The notes: a model not told the origin generated them from the sequence alone. Shown: positions 51,304 to 59,572, numbered from the stretch's first letter. The stretch is DNA of 64,000 nt from an uncultured Acidimicrobiales bacterium (GCA_937922785.1 CALAJQ010000012.1:1-64000); one strand, 5' to 3'. Program-made: numbers and translations.

Positions 51304-51930
51304 CCAGCAGAGCAGGCAGCAGCAGAATCCGCTCGGGGATTTATGCCGCCAGATGAAGGCTTGGCTCTGTGGCGCGCTGCGTCGAAGGCGATAAGTGGGC
51401 CGATGCTCGAGGTGGGCAGCTACTGCGGCAAGTCGGCCTGTTACATCGGTCCTGCAGCCCGCGATGCAGACACGGTGTTGTACTGCGTTGACCACCACCG
51501 AGGCTCGGAGGAGAACCAATCGGGATGGGAGCATCACGAACCTGACCTAGTGGACCCTGAAATCGGCAAGATGGATACGCTTGCGATCTTCCGTCGGACG
51601 GTTTATGACGCAGGACTAGAGCGCAACGTTGTTGCCGTCGTCGGCGAAACAAAGGTGGTTGCCCCGAATTGGCAGACCCCGCTTGGGTTCTTGTTTATTG
51701 ATGGTGGGCACGGCGAAGAGCCGGCAGCTGATGACTACCGGCTCTGGACTCCGAAGGTTCGTGTCGGAGGGACACTTGCTATTCACGATGTGTTTCCTGA
51801 TCCGGCCGACGGAGGTCGACCGCCCTTCGAGCAGATCTACCTGCCGGCCCTAGAGTCAGGTGAGTTTGAAGAACGTAGTGCTACTGGGTCACTAAGAGTC
51901 TTGGTAAGGACTAGCCGCGGCGACGGGTAA
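51298..51930 (+). CDS. Class I SAM-dependent methyltransferase (Methyltransf_24 type)
   Basis: A 210-aa Rossmann methyltransferase: PMLEVGSYCGKSACYIGPAA (SAM-binding loop), VLYCVDHHRGSEEN, LGFLFIDGGHGEEPAADDY and GGTLAIHDVF. The start is uncertain because the gene begins in a tandem repeat with several ATGs; the ATG at 51298 is the first that stays in frame with the domain. It follows the GtrA gene and may be coupled to it. Confidence 0.85.
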   Translation: MRPAEQAAAESARGFMPPDEGLALWRAASKAISGPMLEVGSYCGKSACYIGPAARDADTVLYCVDHHRGSEENQSGWEHHEPDLVDPEIGKMDTLAIFRRTVYDAGLERNVVAVVGETKVVAPNWQTPLGFLFIDGGHGEEPAADDYRLWTPKVRVGGTLAIHDVFPDPADGGRPPFEQIYLPALESGEFEERSATGSLRVLVRTSRGDG

Positions 51931-51949
51931 CAAGTCCCGCGTGACGCGG

Positions 51950-52064
51950 GCGGCCTCCGTGGCCGGGGAACGGCCAGCGAGACCCGTAAGTCAGGCGGCC
52001 TCCGTGGCCGGGGAACGGCCAGCGAGACCCGTAAGTCGGGCGGCCTCCGTGGCCGGGGAACGGC
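51950..52064 (+). repeat. Tandem array of the GGCC-rich repeat (three copies, 45-bp period)
   Basis: The 25-bp core GCGGCCTCCGTGGCCGGGGA+ACGGC occurs at 51950, 51995 and 52040, with a 20-base linker (CAGCGAGACCCGTAAGTCGG type). The copies are identical in the core. They lie between the methyltransferase stop, where a CCCGCGTGACGCGGG hairpin lies at 51936-51950, and the convergent small gene. Confidence 0.9.
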
Positions 52065-52067
52065 AAG

Positions 52068-52301
52068 TCAGCTGCGGCGACGGCGGCGCTGAGCGTCGGT
52101 TCGGCGTGCTTGGTTAATTACTTCATCCAGGCTGACCTGGAACGGAGTGTCGGGCGATGACTTTAGGGCTGGTGCCAGCGACTCTAGAAGTGCGCTAACA
52201 CTTGCACCGTTTTCGGCGGCGAAGTCGTGCCATGAGTCGTGTGCATCTTCGCTTACGTAAGCGTGAAGTGCCTTGCGTTGGTTTCTTACTGCGGTGGTCA
52301 T
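52068..52301 (-). CDS. Small ribbon-helix-helix-like protein A
   Basis: A 77-aa protein with AGAGGAAT before the ATG at 52301. The N terminus RKALHAYVSEDAHDSWHDFAAENGASVSALLESL reads as strand-helix-turn-helix, the layout of ribbon-helix-helix DNA-binding or antitoxin proteins; the C terminus is Arg-rich (TDAQRRRRRS). It is clearly a paralogue of the gene at 52381. No toxin gene lies next to it, so an antitoxin role is unsupported. Confidence 0.75.
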   Translation of the reverse strand: MTTAVRNQRKALHAYVSEDAHDSWHDFAAENGASVSALLESLAPALKSSPDTPFQVSLDEVINQARRTDAQRRRRRS

Positions 52302-52320
52302 GATTCCTCTATTCCTTTCA

Positions 52321-52356
52321 AGCCTGAGGCTTGGTTCTTCCAAGCCTGACGCTTGG
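52321..52356. repeat. Twin short hairpins between the RHH-like genes
   Basis: CAAGCCTGAGGCTTG and CCAAGCCTGACGCTTGG are two small stem-loops seven bases apart. They lie upstream of the first and downstream of the second RHH-like gene, so they may terminate or may bind these proteins. Confidence 0.5.
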
Positions 52357-52380
52357 CTTTAATTTGTCGGTTCGACAAGC

Positions 52381-52650
52381 TCAACTGGTTTGTTGTGCCT
52401 TCTCGACCGTTCTTTGGGCGATTGCCTTTCGGCGGGCTCGACGCTTATCGCGTTCATCGTCTTTGGCCTGAGAAATGATTGCCTCAAGCTTTTGACCTGT
52501 TGTCATCTCGGAAGGATCGCTCAGGGCGGGGCCCAAAGCGGTCAGTACAGCACTAAGGCTGACTCCGCATTCCTCGGCAAATCTGTGCCAGGTCTCATAC
52601 GCTTCTTCACTCAAATATGCGTGTAGAGCTTTTCTTACATGTGCAGTCAT
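52381..52650 (-). CDS. Small ribbon-helix-helix-like protein B
   Basis: An 89-aa paralogue of the protein at 52068: VRKALHAYLSEEAYETWHRF, GVSLSAVLTALGPALS, then a charged tail (DDERDKRRARRKAIAQR). The shared RKALHAY.SE.A...WH.FA.E.G.S.SA.L..L.PAL pattern shows a tandem duplication followed by divergence. The 168 bases between it and the next gene hold no recognised feature. Confidence 0.75.
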   Translation of the reverse strand: MTAHVRKALHAYLSEEAYETWHRFAEECGVSLSAVLTALGPALSDPSEMTTGQKLEAIISQAKDDERDKRRARRKAIAQRTVEKAQQTS

Positions 52651-52818
52651 CTGTGTACGTGGTCCTAAGAGATGCGTCTAAACGATTACGTCGTTGTCGG
52701 TGATATGACGTTACCGACGGGTAATAAGTCGCGAAAAAGTACGGACAAACCACAGATTTTTACCTAGCACTGACTTCAAGACTGTTTTCAGCAAACTAAA
52801 AGACGTCGCCAAAAACGT

Positions 52819-53832
52819 TCAGGTGTGGTCAGAAAACAGCTTGCTGGTGGGGTTTTTGCCGTACAGGCAATCTGCAGCGAGGACCACCGCGGCTGCTGTA
52901 TAGGTGCTTCTTTCTGCATCAGGAAAATGAACCAGTTCGGGGTAAACCAGACCGGTGAAATACCGGCCGTCAGGATCTCTCAACGATTGCGCCCACTGAA
53001 AGATCGCATGGGCCCGGTCTAGGTCTCCTGCCGCGGCGTAGGCCATAACACATTCACAAGTCTCAGCAGCGGTAACCCATGGCCGGTCGCTAACACATCT
53101 GACTCCTTTGTCTTCCATCACAAAGGCATCGTGCTTGGCGGCCATCATTTCCGTTGCTGCAGCCCCCACAACAGCACCTGTAAGGACTGGGTAATACCAG
53201 TCCATGGCCCAGCGCTCCTTGGGTTCAAATGCGTCGGGCTGGTTGGCTATTACTGAAACCAACTTGTCTCTGCCCGCAATCCATTCGGGCCGTTCATGGC
53301 CAAGTTCAGCCGCTATTAGAGACGCACATCTCAAGCTATGGCTAATTGAGGATGAGCCCGTCAGCAGGGCATAACTCCAAGGCATCCCGTCGGCGTGCCG
53401 GGCCCAGACGATTTCGCCCCGTTTGGTCTGAAGGTCCAGGACGAACTCAATTGCCTTGTCGACTACGGGCCAGTAAGTGTCAAGAAAGCCACGATCGTCA
53501 GTGGCCAGCCAGTGATGCCATATGCCGGTTGCGATGTAGGCAATGCAATTAGCGTCGAGCTTCGCATCTTCGATTCCATCAGCGGTGTAGTAGTTGTGCC
53601 AAGATCCGTCGCCTCGCTGAATTTCGGCGAGCCATCGATAGCCGTGCTCTGCTTCATCGGTCAGACCACATGTTGCCAAGGCCATCGCGGCCTCGACGTG
53701 GTTCCAGGGGTCGGCATGGCCGCCAGGGAACCACGGCAACATTCCCGACGGCAACTGCCACTCAGCAATTGTTGCGGCCGTCGTGTGGACCTGCTCGGCG
53801 GTCAGAATGTTCTCAACGTGGGGGTTTCTCAC
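52819..53832 (-). CDS. Alpha/alpha-barrel protein (prenyltransferase/squalene-cyclase-like)
   Basis: A 337-aa helical-repeat protein with LPSGMLPWFPGGHADPWNHVEAAMAL, WLAEIQRGDGSWHNYY, TYWPVVDKAIEFVLDLQ and DPDGRYFTGLVYPELVHFP. The QRGDGSW-type turns are those of (alpha/alpha)6 barrels such as terpenoid cyclases and glycosidases; the cyclase DxDD motif is not seen. It is coupled to the methyltransferase (4-base overlap) and follows a glycosyltransferase, so a part in glycan or glycolipid processing is likely. Confidence 0.75.
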   Translation of the reverse strand: MRNPHVENILTAEQVHTTAATIAEWQLPSGMLPWFPGGHADPWNHVEAAMALATCGLTDEAEHGYRWLAEIQRGDGSWHNYYTADGIEDAKLDANCIAYIATGIWHHWLATDDRGFLDTYWPVVDKAIEFVLDLQTKRGEIVWARHADGMPWSYALLTGSSSISHSLRCASLIAAELGHERPEWIAGRDKLVSVIANQPDAFEPKERWAMDWYYPVLTGAVVGAAATEMMAAKHDAFVMEDKGVRCVSDRPWVTAAETCECVMAYAAAGDLDRAHAIFQWAQSLRDPDGRYFTGLVYPELVHFPDAERSTYTAAAVVLAADCLYGKNPTSKLFSDHT

Positions 53833-54578
53833 GATGGCTTGTCGGCCTTCGGTTTGTCGGCCTTCGGTTTGTCGGCGTAGACCACAAGGCTCTTGCCAAG
53901 AATCGGGTTAAGAGCCTGGTCAGCCAACCGCGTGACTTTAGGGGCCTTGACGATGTCCCAAGTAAGGAATCGCAGGTATGCCTTCACCAAGGGGTTGTTT
54001 TCGTTGTCAAGGCCGACTGCGCATTTAAGCCACCAGTAGGGACTGTGAAGTGCGTGGGCTCGATGATCCTGCTGGAACACGAATCCGTTGTTAACCAGGC
54101 GTTCCTTTAGCTGGTCTTTCTTGTAGATACGGACATGGCCACCCACAGCTATTGGAGCGTGGTAGGCCTCATTCAGCTTCCAACAAATCCGTTCTGGGAA
54201 CTCGGCTGGAATCGTGGCGGCAAGCCGTCCACCCGGAACCAAGACTCGTAGAAGCTCGCCCATAACCGATACATCATCGGGAACGTGCTCGAGGATTTCC
54301 GAAGCGATTATGCAGTCGAAACTGTTGTCTTCAAACGGCAGGTCTAGTCCGTTGGCCTGGATCACTGTGGTGCTAACTTCGGCCGGAATTTCATCGGCTA
54401 GATACATGGCAGCAAAGGTGTCCTTGGTGGCAGACATCTCGTCCATGGCGAGGTCAGTCGCCACCACATGGGCACCTTGGCGCGCTGTCTCGAACGCGTG
54501 GCGACCAAAACCGGCACCAAGATCAAGCACTCGCATGCCGGGCTTCAGGCCCAACTTTTCATAGTCAACGGTAAGCAT
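53829..54578 (-). CDS. Class I SAM-dependent methyltransferase (Methyltransf_11 type)
   Basis: A 249-aa methyltransferase: GMRVLDLGAGFGRHAFETA (motif I), VVATDLAMDEM, FDCIIASEILEHVPDDVSVM and LLRVLVPGGRLAATIPAE. The C terminus ends in a KADKP tandem repeat. I start at the ATG at 54578, whose A is shared with the TGA of the small repeat ORF upstream (TGATG). Earlier in-frame starts would extend into the GGCC repeat. Probable substrate is a sugar or lipid made by the glycosyltransferase. Confidence 0.88.
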   Translation of the reverse strand: MLTVDYEKLGLKPGMRVLDLGAGFGRHAFETARQGAHVVATDLAMDEMSATKDTFAAMYLADEIPAEVSTTVIQANGLDLPFEDNSFDCIIASEILEHVPDDVSVMGELLRVLVPGGRLAATIPAEFPERICWKLNEAYHAPIAVGGHVRIYKKDQLKERLVNNGFVFQQDHRAHALHSPYWWLKCAVGLDNENNPLVKAYLRFLTWDIVKAPKVTRLADQALNPILGKSLVVYADKPKADKPKADKPS

Positions 54579-54775
54579 CAGTCTTTGCCGTTCCCCGGCC
54601 ACGGAGGCCGCGCTGGTCTCGGTTCGGTGGTTAGCTCACGCATTGCTGTTTTGCCGTTCCCCGGCCACGGAGGCCGCGCTGGTCTCGGTTCGGTGGTTAG
54701 CTCACGCATTGCTGTTTTGCCGTTCCCCGGCCACGGAGGCCGCGCTGGTCTCGCTTCGGTGGTTAGCTCACGCAT
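54578..54775 (-). CDS. Possible 65-aa repeat ORF between glycosyltransferase and methyltransferase
   Basis: An uninterrupted frame made of three 22-residue repeats (MRELTTEPRPARPPWPGNGK, then TA). Its ATG overlaps the end of the glycosyltransferase gene by 8 bases and its TGA overlaps the methyltransferase ATG, so it is positioned like a coupled gene. It is, however, entirely composed of a DNA repeat that also occurs in non-coding places. Translation may serve only to carry ribosomes to the next gene. I rate it as possible. Confidence 0.35.
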   Translation of the reverse strand: MRELTTEARPARPPWPGNGKTAMRELTTEPRPARPPWPGNGKTAMRELTTEPRPARPPWPGNGKD

Positions 54776-54784
54776 TGCTGTTTT
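54587..54784 (-). repeat. Tandem array of the GGCC-rich repeat (three copies, 66-bp period)
   Basis: Units start at 54587, 54653 and 54719; each begins with GCCGTTCCCCGGCCACGGAG (the inverted 25-bp core) and has a 41-base linker with GGTGGTTAGCTCACGCATTG. Copies are identical except for one base in the third. The period is a multiple of three, unlike a random expansion needs to be, and keeps one frame open. Confidence 0.92.
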
Positions 54785-56042
54785 CTTCGGCTCTTATGGC
54801 CAATACCTCGCGGTATTGGGCCACGGTGTTTATTGCGGTCTGGCGCCAGGTGTAGAGCTCACTAACTCGGTTGCGCCCAGCCGCCCCGATTCGATCACGA
54901 AGCTCTGGGTCATCAAACGCACGGCGGATCGCCCGTGCCAAGTCTTCGGCGTTCCCCGGCTCGCACTGCAAGACGGTCTCGCCATCGGTGCCGGTCACCT
55001 CTAAAAGGGCACCGCCAGTAGTTGAAACTAAAGGAGTCTCCGATGCCATTGCCTCAACAGCGGGAAGTGAGAACCCTTCATAAAGCGAAGGAACTACCGC
55101 AACCTCGGTCTCGGAATACAACTCCACGATTCGCTCGTCGGGCACGCCAGACACAAAGGTGATGTGATCTTCAAGGTTCAGCTCTTTGATTAGCTTTTCC
55201 GAAGGTCCGCCCTTCTTGGCCCTTCCAATCAGCGTCAGCGTTGCGTCGTAACCCTCCGAACGCAACTGGGCCATGGCCTGAAGCAAGAACTTGAGGCCCT
55301 TCATCTCGGCGTCGGCGCTAGCGGTAGTAAGCAGGCTGCGAGGCTTGCGAACCTTCCCCGGCAGCGGCCTAAACAGATCTGGATCAACACCAACGTGAAC
55401 CAGTCTCATCCGATCGCGTTCGACCTTCATGTCGTTGTGGATGTCATCAATCGAGTTCTCGCTCACCACAACAATTCGGGGCATTCTCTGCGCCACCCGA
55501 CCTTGCATCTTCACAAAGTTGTACCAGCGGCCCACACTGATTCGCTTACGCCAATTAGGAGCGGCTTCCATCTCGAGACGTCGATCAACCGTTATCGGGT
55601 GGTGAAGAGTGACCAGGGTTGGAATGACCTTGTGGACCGCCAAGATTCCATACCCGAGACATTGATTGTCATGTACTAAATCAAACTCATGGGCCCGATC
55701 CTTCAGCTCGGCGTGGGCGCGGAGGCTGAACGCCAGCGGCTCTGAGAAGGTGCCAGTGGAGAACTGAAGAACCTCGGCCAAATCGGGCAGGGTTTTGATC
55801 TCCCAGTAGGCGGGCATGCGGCCCGGGAACTGGTCATTAAAGATGTCCAGACTGGGCAGCTTGGTCAGCTTGATCCGTTCATCAAGAACTGGATAAGGCT
55901 GACCGCTTAGAACCTCAACCGAGTGGCCAAGGTCAACCAGGGCCTTGGTCAGATGGCGGGTGTAAATCCCCTGACCACCGACTGTGGGCTTGGAACGGTA
56001 AGAGAGGTATGCCAAACGTAGTGGCTTGTCTTCGATTGACAC
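54768..56042 (-). CDS. GT4-family glycosyltransferase
   Basis: A 424-aa GT-B glycosyltransferase of family 4: LAYLSYRSKPTVGGQGIYTRHL at the N terminus, LVHDNQCLGYGILAVHK, VHVGVDPDLFRPLPG, ITFVSGVPDERIVELYSETEV and the donor-binding VVPSLYEGFSLPAVEAMASE. It begins with GTG 7 bases behind TAGCCT. It is the first gene of a glycosyltransferase-methyltransferase-barrel operon similar in outline to actinobacterial glycan clusters. The acceptor is unknown. Confidence 0.93.
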   Translation of the reverse strand: MSIEDKPLRLAYLSYRSKPTVGGQGIYTRHLTKALVDLGHSVEVLSGQPYPVLDERIKLTKLPSLDIFNDQFPGRMPAYWEIKTLPDLAEVLQFSTGTFSEPLAFSLRAHAELKDRAHEFDLVHDNQCLGYGILAVHKVIPTLVTLHHPITVDRRLEMEAAPNWRKRISVGRWYNFVKMQGRVAQRMPRIVVVSENSIDDIHNDMKVERDRMRLVHVGVDPDLFRPLPGKVRKPRSLLTTASADAEMKGLKFLLQAMAQLRSEGYDATLTLIGRAKKGGPSEKLIKELNLEDHITFVSGVPDERIVELYSETEVAVVPSLYEGFSLPAVEAMASETPLVSTTGGALLEVTGTDGETVLQCEPGNAEDLARAIRRAFDDPELRDRIGAAGRNRVSELYTWRQTAINTVAQYREVLAIRAEENSNA

Positions 56043-56049
56043 TCTGATA

Positions 56050-56055
56050 AGGCTA
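56050..56055 (-). promoter_or_regulatory. -10 box of the GT4 operon
   Basis: TAGCCT on the minus strand, 7 bases before the GTG at 56042. Confidence 0.45.
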
Positions 56056-56111
56056 GGCCCAACTATCGCTTGCCCAGCCCGGCAACGATTCCAGGCCTTT
56101 TGGCTGGGTGA

Positions 56112-57266
56112 TCAGGGCAGCCTTGTTTCAGCGTCTGGCGACACATACAGAAGCTGCCCAGAGCCAATTGTCATCATCACATCCAGCTGCGGATTCAAAA
56201 TCACTACATCGGCGGGCGCGCCTTCGGTGAGGCCTGCTTGTGTCGCCAAGTTCATAACTCTGGAGGGAGTCAGCGATGCGCTTGTAAGAGCGTCGCCCAG
56301 GAAGCAACCGGTAAACTCGACCAGGTTCTTCACTGCCTGCTCCATCGTCAGATTGCTTCCCGCGAGGGTGCCATCTGAGTTGCGAACGCCTGTTTTGTCA
56401 ACGGTCACGGTGGCTGAACCCAGGTTGAACTCAGCCTCGTCGGCCCCCATCGCCGCAACTGCGTCGGTTACAAGCGCGATTGAGTGCGGCCCCTTTGCTT
56501 GCCAGGCGGCGGCGACTGCCACAGGGTCCACGTGAATCCCGTCCACAATCAACCCACCGACGATTTCGTTGTTCGCCAATACTGCCCCGGTGATGTTTGG
56601 TTCGCGGTGGGCGAAAGGAGCCATCGCATTAAAGAGGTGGGTGACCATCGTGACTCCAGCTTCGAAACCGGCTTGGGCCTGCTCGCTAGTGGCCTCGGTG
56701 TGTCCGGCTGAAACTGCGATACCTCGACCCGTAAGCCGGCGAATGATGTCTAGGGCACCCTCCAGTTCCGGTGCCAGGGTTACCAACGCCACGCCCGAGT
56801 CTCGGGTCCAGCTTTGGACCAGCGGGATGCTAGGTGCCATGAGGTGCTGCTCGCTGTGCGCTCCACGACGGGCCGGGTTCAACATTGGGCCCTCTAGGTG
56901 GAGCCCAGCCAGATGGGCGCCGGAGTAGTCGGTGGGTCGCTGGGCGAAAGCGGCAAAGGCCGCCTCAATGCGGTCTTGAGGAGAGGAAATGAAGGTAGGG
57001 AAAAAGGACGTAACGCCGTGCTGGGGGAGCATCGCTCCGAGCCTCCACATGCCTTCGGGTTTAGACAGCAGGTCGATACCGAAGCCGCCGTTTATCTGGA
57101 GGTCAACAAATCCTGGGGCGACAATCAGCCCAGTCGCGTCGATGCTCTGCCCAAAGCTTGGCCGCTCGGATGGACCATCAACTAAGCCTGCTGAAAACGA
57201 AAGGCTTTTCTCGACCAGATCGCCCTCTGTCAGTACAGAGCCACCAATCACTCCTGAAATTTCCAT
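56112..57266 (-). CDS. nagA: N-acetylglucosamine-6-phosphate deacetylase
   Basis: Removes acetate from GlcNAc-6-phosphate in amino-sugar recycling. The 384-aa amidohydrolase has VAPGFVDLQINGGFGIDL, LHLEGPMLNPARRGAHS, VSAGHTEAT, VTHLFNAMAPFAHREPN, LIVDGIHVDP, LVTDAVAAMG and the end ADVVILNPQLDV. Metal-site residues Glu and His are present. nagB is not adjacent. A TAAGAT box lies 6 bases upstream of the ATG. Confidence 0.95.
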   Translation of the reverse strand: MEISGVIGGSVLTEGDLVEKSLSFSAGLVDGPSERPSFGQSIDATGLIVAPGFVDLQINGGFGIDLLSKPEGMWRLGAMLPQHGVTSFFPTFISSPQDRIEAAFAAFAQRPTDYSGAHLAGLHLEGPMLNPARRGAHSEQHLMAPSIPLVQSWTRDSGVALVTLAPELEGALDIIRRLTGRGIAVSAGHTEATSEQAQAGFEAGVTMVTHLFNAMAPFAHREPNITGAVLANNEIVGGLIVDGIHVDPVAVAAAWQAKGPHSIALVTDAVAAMGADEAEFNLGSATVTVDKTGVRNSDGTLAGSNLTMEQAVKNLVEFTGCFLGDALTSASLTPSRVMNLATQAGLTEGAPADVVILNPQLDVMMTIGSGQLLYVSPDAETRLP

Positions 57267-57272
57267 CGCAGG

Positions 57273-57278
57273 ATCTTA
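57273..57278 (-). promoter_or_regulatory. -10 box of nagA
   Basis: TAAGAT on the minus strand, 6 bases before the ATG at 57266. Confidence 0.5.
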
Positions 57279-57365
57279 GACCAACGGATGCGTCCACCAT
57301 CGTTGTCGCTCCGACACTTAGGGCGTTCGCTGAATCTCTGCCAATTGTTTAAGGTCATATTCACA

Positions 57366-59522
57366 ATGGCTGCTGATGAGGGGAATGCTAACGGGGGCGA
57401 CCTGACCACCAAAGCGCGTTCCTGGTCCGGATTTGGACCCGCGGCAGCGCTCGGCGTGATGCAAACCGGTTCGGCGGTTTCGATTGCAGCGTTGGTCTAC
57501 ACCGGAAGCGCAAGTAGCCATTTGGGCCGGGGCGTGACGGGTTTCATTATTGGCAGCGCGTTGGCGTGTGCGATCTTGGCCTGGTTCACATCGTTTGAAG
57601 TGGTCGTAGCGGGTGCTCGCAGCAACATCACAGTGGTGGTAGCCGCCCTAGCTGCGGGGGTCGCCAGCGGTGGTGGGTCAGATTCGGCACTCTCGGTTGC
57701 GGCGTTTGTCCTCGTAGCGGTCTTTTCTTGTGGCGTCCTGATGTACCTGATGGGCTGGTTTCGTCTGGGGTACCTCGTTCGATTTGTGCCATATCCGGTT
57801 ATGGGGGGTTACGTAGCTGGCACCGCGTGGTTGATGATTCGTGGTGGTCTAAGCGTGACCATCAACGACAGCGTTCGGTTGGTAGAGGTCGACGAGTTGT
57901 TCCGAAACGGCCTGATCAAATTCTGGCTGCCGGGCCTGCTGCTAGGCACAATCGTCGCGTTCTTGTCCGGAGCGAACCGCCAGTCGTTGGTGATCATCGG
58001 CTCGATCCTCGGCTTCCACGTTGCTGTTCAGATCGCTAGCAATCTGGGGGCAGTCGAGGCCGACGGATGGCTAATCGGACCGTTCCCCGAGGGCGGCGGA
58101 GTCAGCTTTCTGACGCCCTCAGAACTTGGTCAGGTCGACTGGGCGGGGATCGTTTCGGGGTTGCCAGGGCTGCCTGCTGTTGCTCTGGTCTCAGTCATCG
58201 GTCTACTTCTGAACATCACCGGCGTTGAGTTTGCTACCAGTGAGCGTGTCGACCTGGACAAGGAACTGAGGGTGTCGGGAGCCGCTACGGCCGCCTCGGC
58301 CCTAGTCGGCGGGACCATTGGATTCGTAGGCATTGGTCAGACCGTGTTGGCTAAGAGGTTGGGTTCGTCATCAAAGCTGGTGGCCAGCGTTTTCGGTGCC
58401 ATTGTGTTGCTGACCGTTGTGTCAGGACCTGATCTGATCGGACTGATGCCCCGCTGGGTCGCAGGCGCCTTAGTGATGGGCCCTGGCATTGGATTGATGC
58501 GCAAGTGGATCGTCGACTCTGTGCTTCAAGGGCCAATCTCTGATCGGCTGCTGACCATAGTGATCCCGCTGACCGTTGTTTTCTCGGGCGTGCTGGCTGG
58601 AGTTGGCCTAGGTGTTGTGATTTCTGCTGCGCTGTTCGTCTGGCGATACGCCACGCTTGACCCCATTCGGCACCGAACCACCGGAATTGCAATGCGAAGC
58701 AGCCTTGACCGGTCCCAAACCGAGACCGCCACGCTTGATTCTTGCGGTGGCGAGATCGTCGCTATGCGGCTTGAGGGTTACCTGTTCTTCGGATCGGTGG
58801 CCAGAGTCGGTGCGAGAGTACGCGCTCTACTAGACAACGAGTCTCAACCGGGGCACATCGTGCTGGACTTCCATCACGTTTCCGGACTGGATTCGTCGGC
58901 TTTGGTAGAGCTGCACTCCTTAGCCGAAGTTTGCAAGCAACAGGGCGTGCGGCTTCGCTGTGCTGACCCCCCTCCAGCTCTGCGAACCTCGTTTGATGAA
59001 TCCGAGCGAGCAGGACTGTTTGCACCCGATCTGGATCACGCCCTTGAAATGGCCGAAGCCGACTTGCTCCAACAAAATTCAAACTCAGCGTCGGTGGCGG
59101 AGGTTGCACCAGTTTTGGGCGCGCTCGGCGACCTCGAACCAGCCTTAGTCAATTGCTTCACCAAGCAAAGCGTTGAGGCTGGCGAGAGTCTGATGGAGGC
59201 TGGTGACGACAGCAGCGGCCTTTACCTCGTGCAGGTTGGAACCCTGACAGTCTGGGCCCCGATCGAGGGTTCGTCACGCCGATTGAGACGCGTCGGCCCT
59301 GGAGCGTTCCTGGGTGAAGTTGGATTCTTCGCCAAAGAAGCAGCAACAGCAACCGTGATTGCGGACAAGCCGGCAACTGTCTTGCTGTTGTCTCGTGAAT
59401 CATTCGAGAACCTCAGAAAGAGCGACCCCGACCTCGCTCTAAAACTGACTCAAACGGTCTTGGCCCTCACCGCGCAACGACTTAAGGTCACGAACGCTCT
59501 TGTTGGCGACCTAATGCGCTAG
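57366..59522 (+). CDS. SulP-family transporter with STAS and cyclic-nucleotide-binding domains
   Basis: A 718-aa anion transporter fused to two cytosolic domains. About residues 20-430 hold 10 or more membrane segments with SulP features (FVPYPVMGGYVAGTAWLM, GFVGIGQTVLAKRLG). A STAS domain follows (EIVAMRLEGYLFFGSVARVG, IVLDFHHVSGLDSSALVEL), then a cNMP-type domain (SVEAGESLMEAGDDSSGLYLVQVGTLTVW, GAFLGEVGFFAKEAATATV). The ATG at 57366 is chosen; the frame is open 26 codons further upstream. The cNMP domain has a GEVGF phosphate cassette, so ligand control of transport is plausible. The substrate may be sulphate, bicarbonate or another anion. Confidence 0.9.
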   Translation: MAADEGNANGGDLTTKARSWSGFGPAAALGVMQTGSAVSIAALVYTGSASSHLGRGVTGFIIGSALACAILAWFTSFEVVVAGARSNITVVVAALAAGVASGGGSDSALSVAAFVLVAVFSCGVLMYLMGWFRLGYLVRFVPYPVMGGYVAGTAWLMIRGGLSVTINDSVRLVEVDELFRNGLIKFWLPGLLLGTIVAFLSGANRQSLVIIGSILGFHVAVQIASNLGAVEADGWLIGPFPEGGGVSFLTPSELGQVDWAGIVSGLPGLPAVALVSVIGLLLNITGVEFATSERVDLDKELRVSGAATAASALVGGTIGFVGIGQTVLAKRLGSSSKLVASVFGAIVLLTVVSGPDLIGLMPRWVAGALVMGPGIGLMRKWIVDSVLQGPISDRLLTIVIPLTVVFSGVLAGVGLGVVISAALFVWRYATLDPIRHRTTGIAMRSSLDRSQTETATLDSCGGEIVAMRLEGYLFFGSVARVGARVRALLDNESQPGHIVLDFHHVSGLDSSALVELHSLAEVCKQQGVRLRCADPPPALRTSFDESERAGLFAPDLDHALEMAEADLLQQNSNSASVAEVAPVLGALGDLEPALVNCFTKQSVEAGESLMEAGDDSSGLYLVQVGTLTVWAPIEGSSRRLRRVGPGAFLGEVGFFAKEAATATVIADKPATVLLLSRESFENLRKSDPDLALKLTQTVLALTAQRLKVTNALVGDLMR

Positions 59523-59538
59523 CACGGTCGCCTAGGTG

Positions 59539-59572
59539 GCAGCCAGCCAAGTAATGCAGCCAGCCAAGTAAT
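59539..59572 (+). repeat. 17-bp exact direct duplication in a promoter
   Basis: GCAGCCAGCCAAGTAAT occurs twice in direct succession. The end of the second copy forms, with the next bases, the TAATAT box of the following gene. Confidence 0.85.

Noticed and set aside
51950-54784. Possible CRISPR arrays
   Set aside because: Units have constant linkers, not variable spacers, only three copies each, and there are no cas genes.
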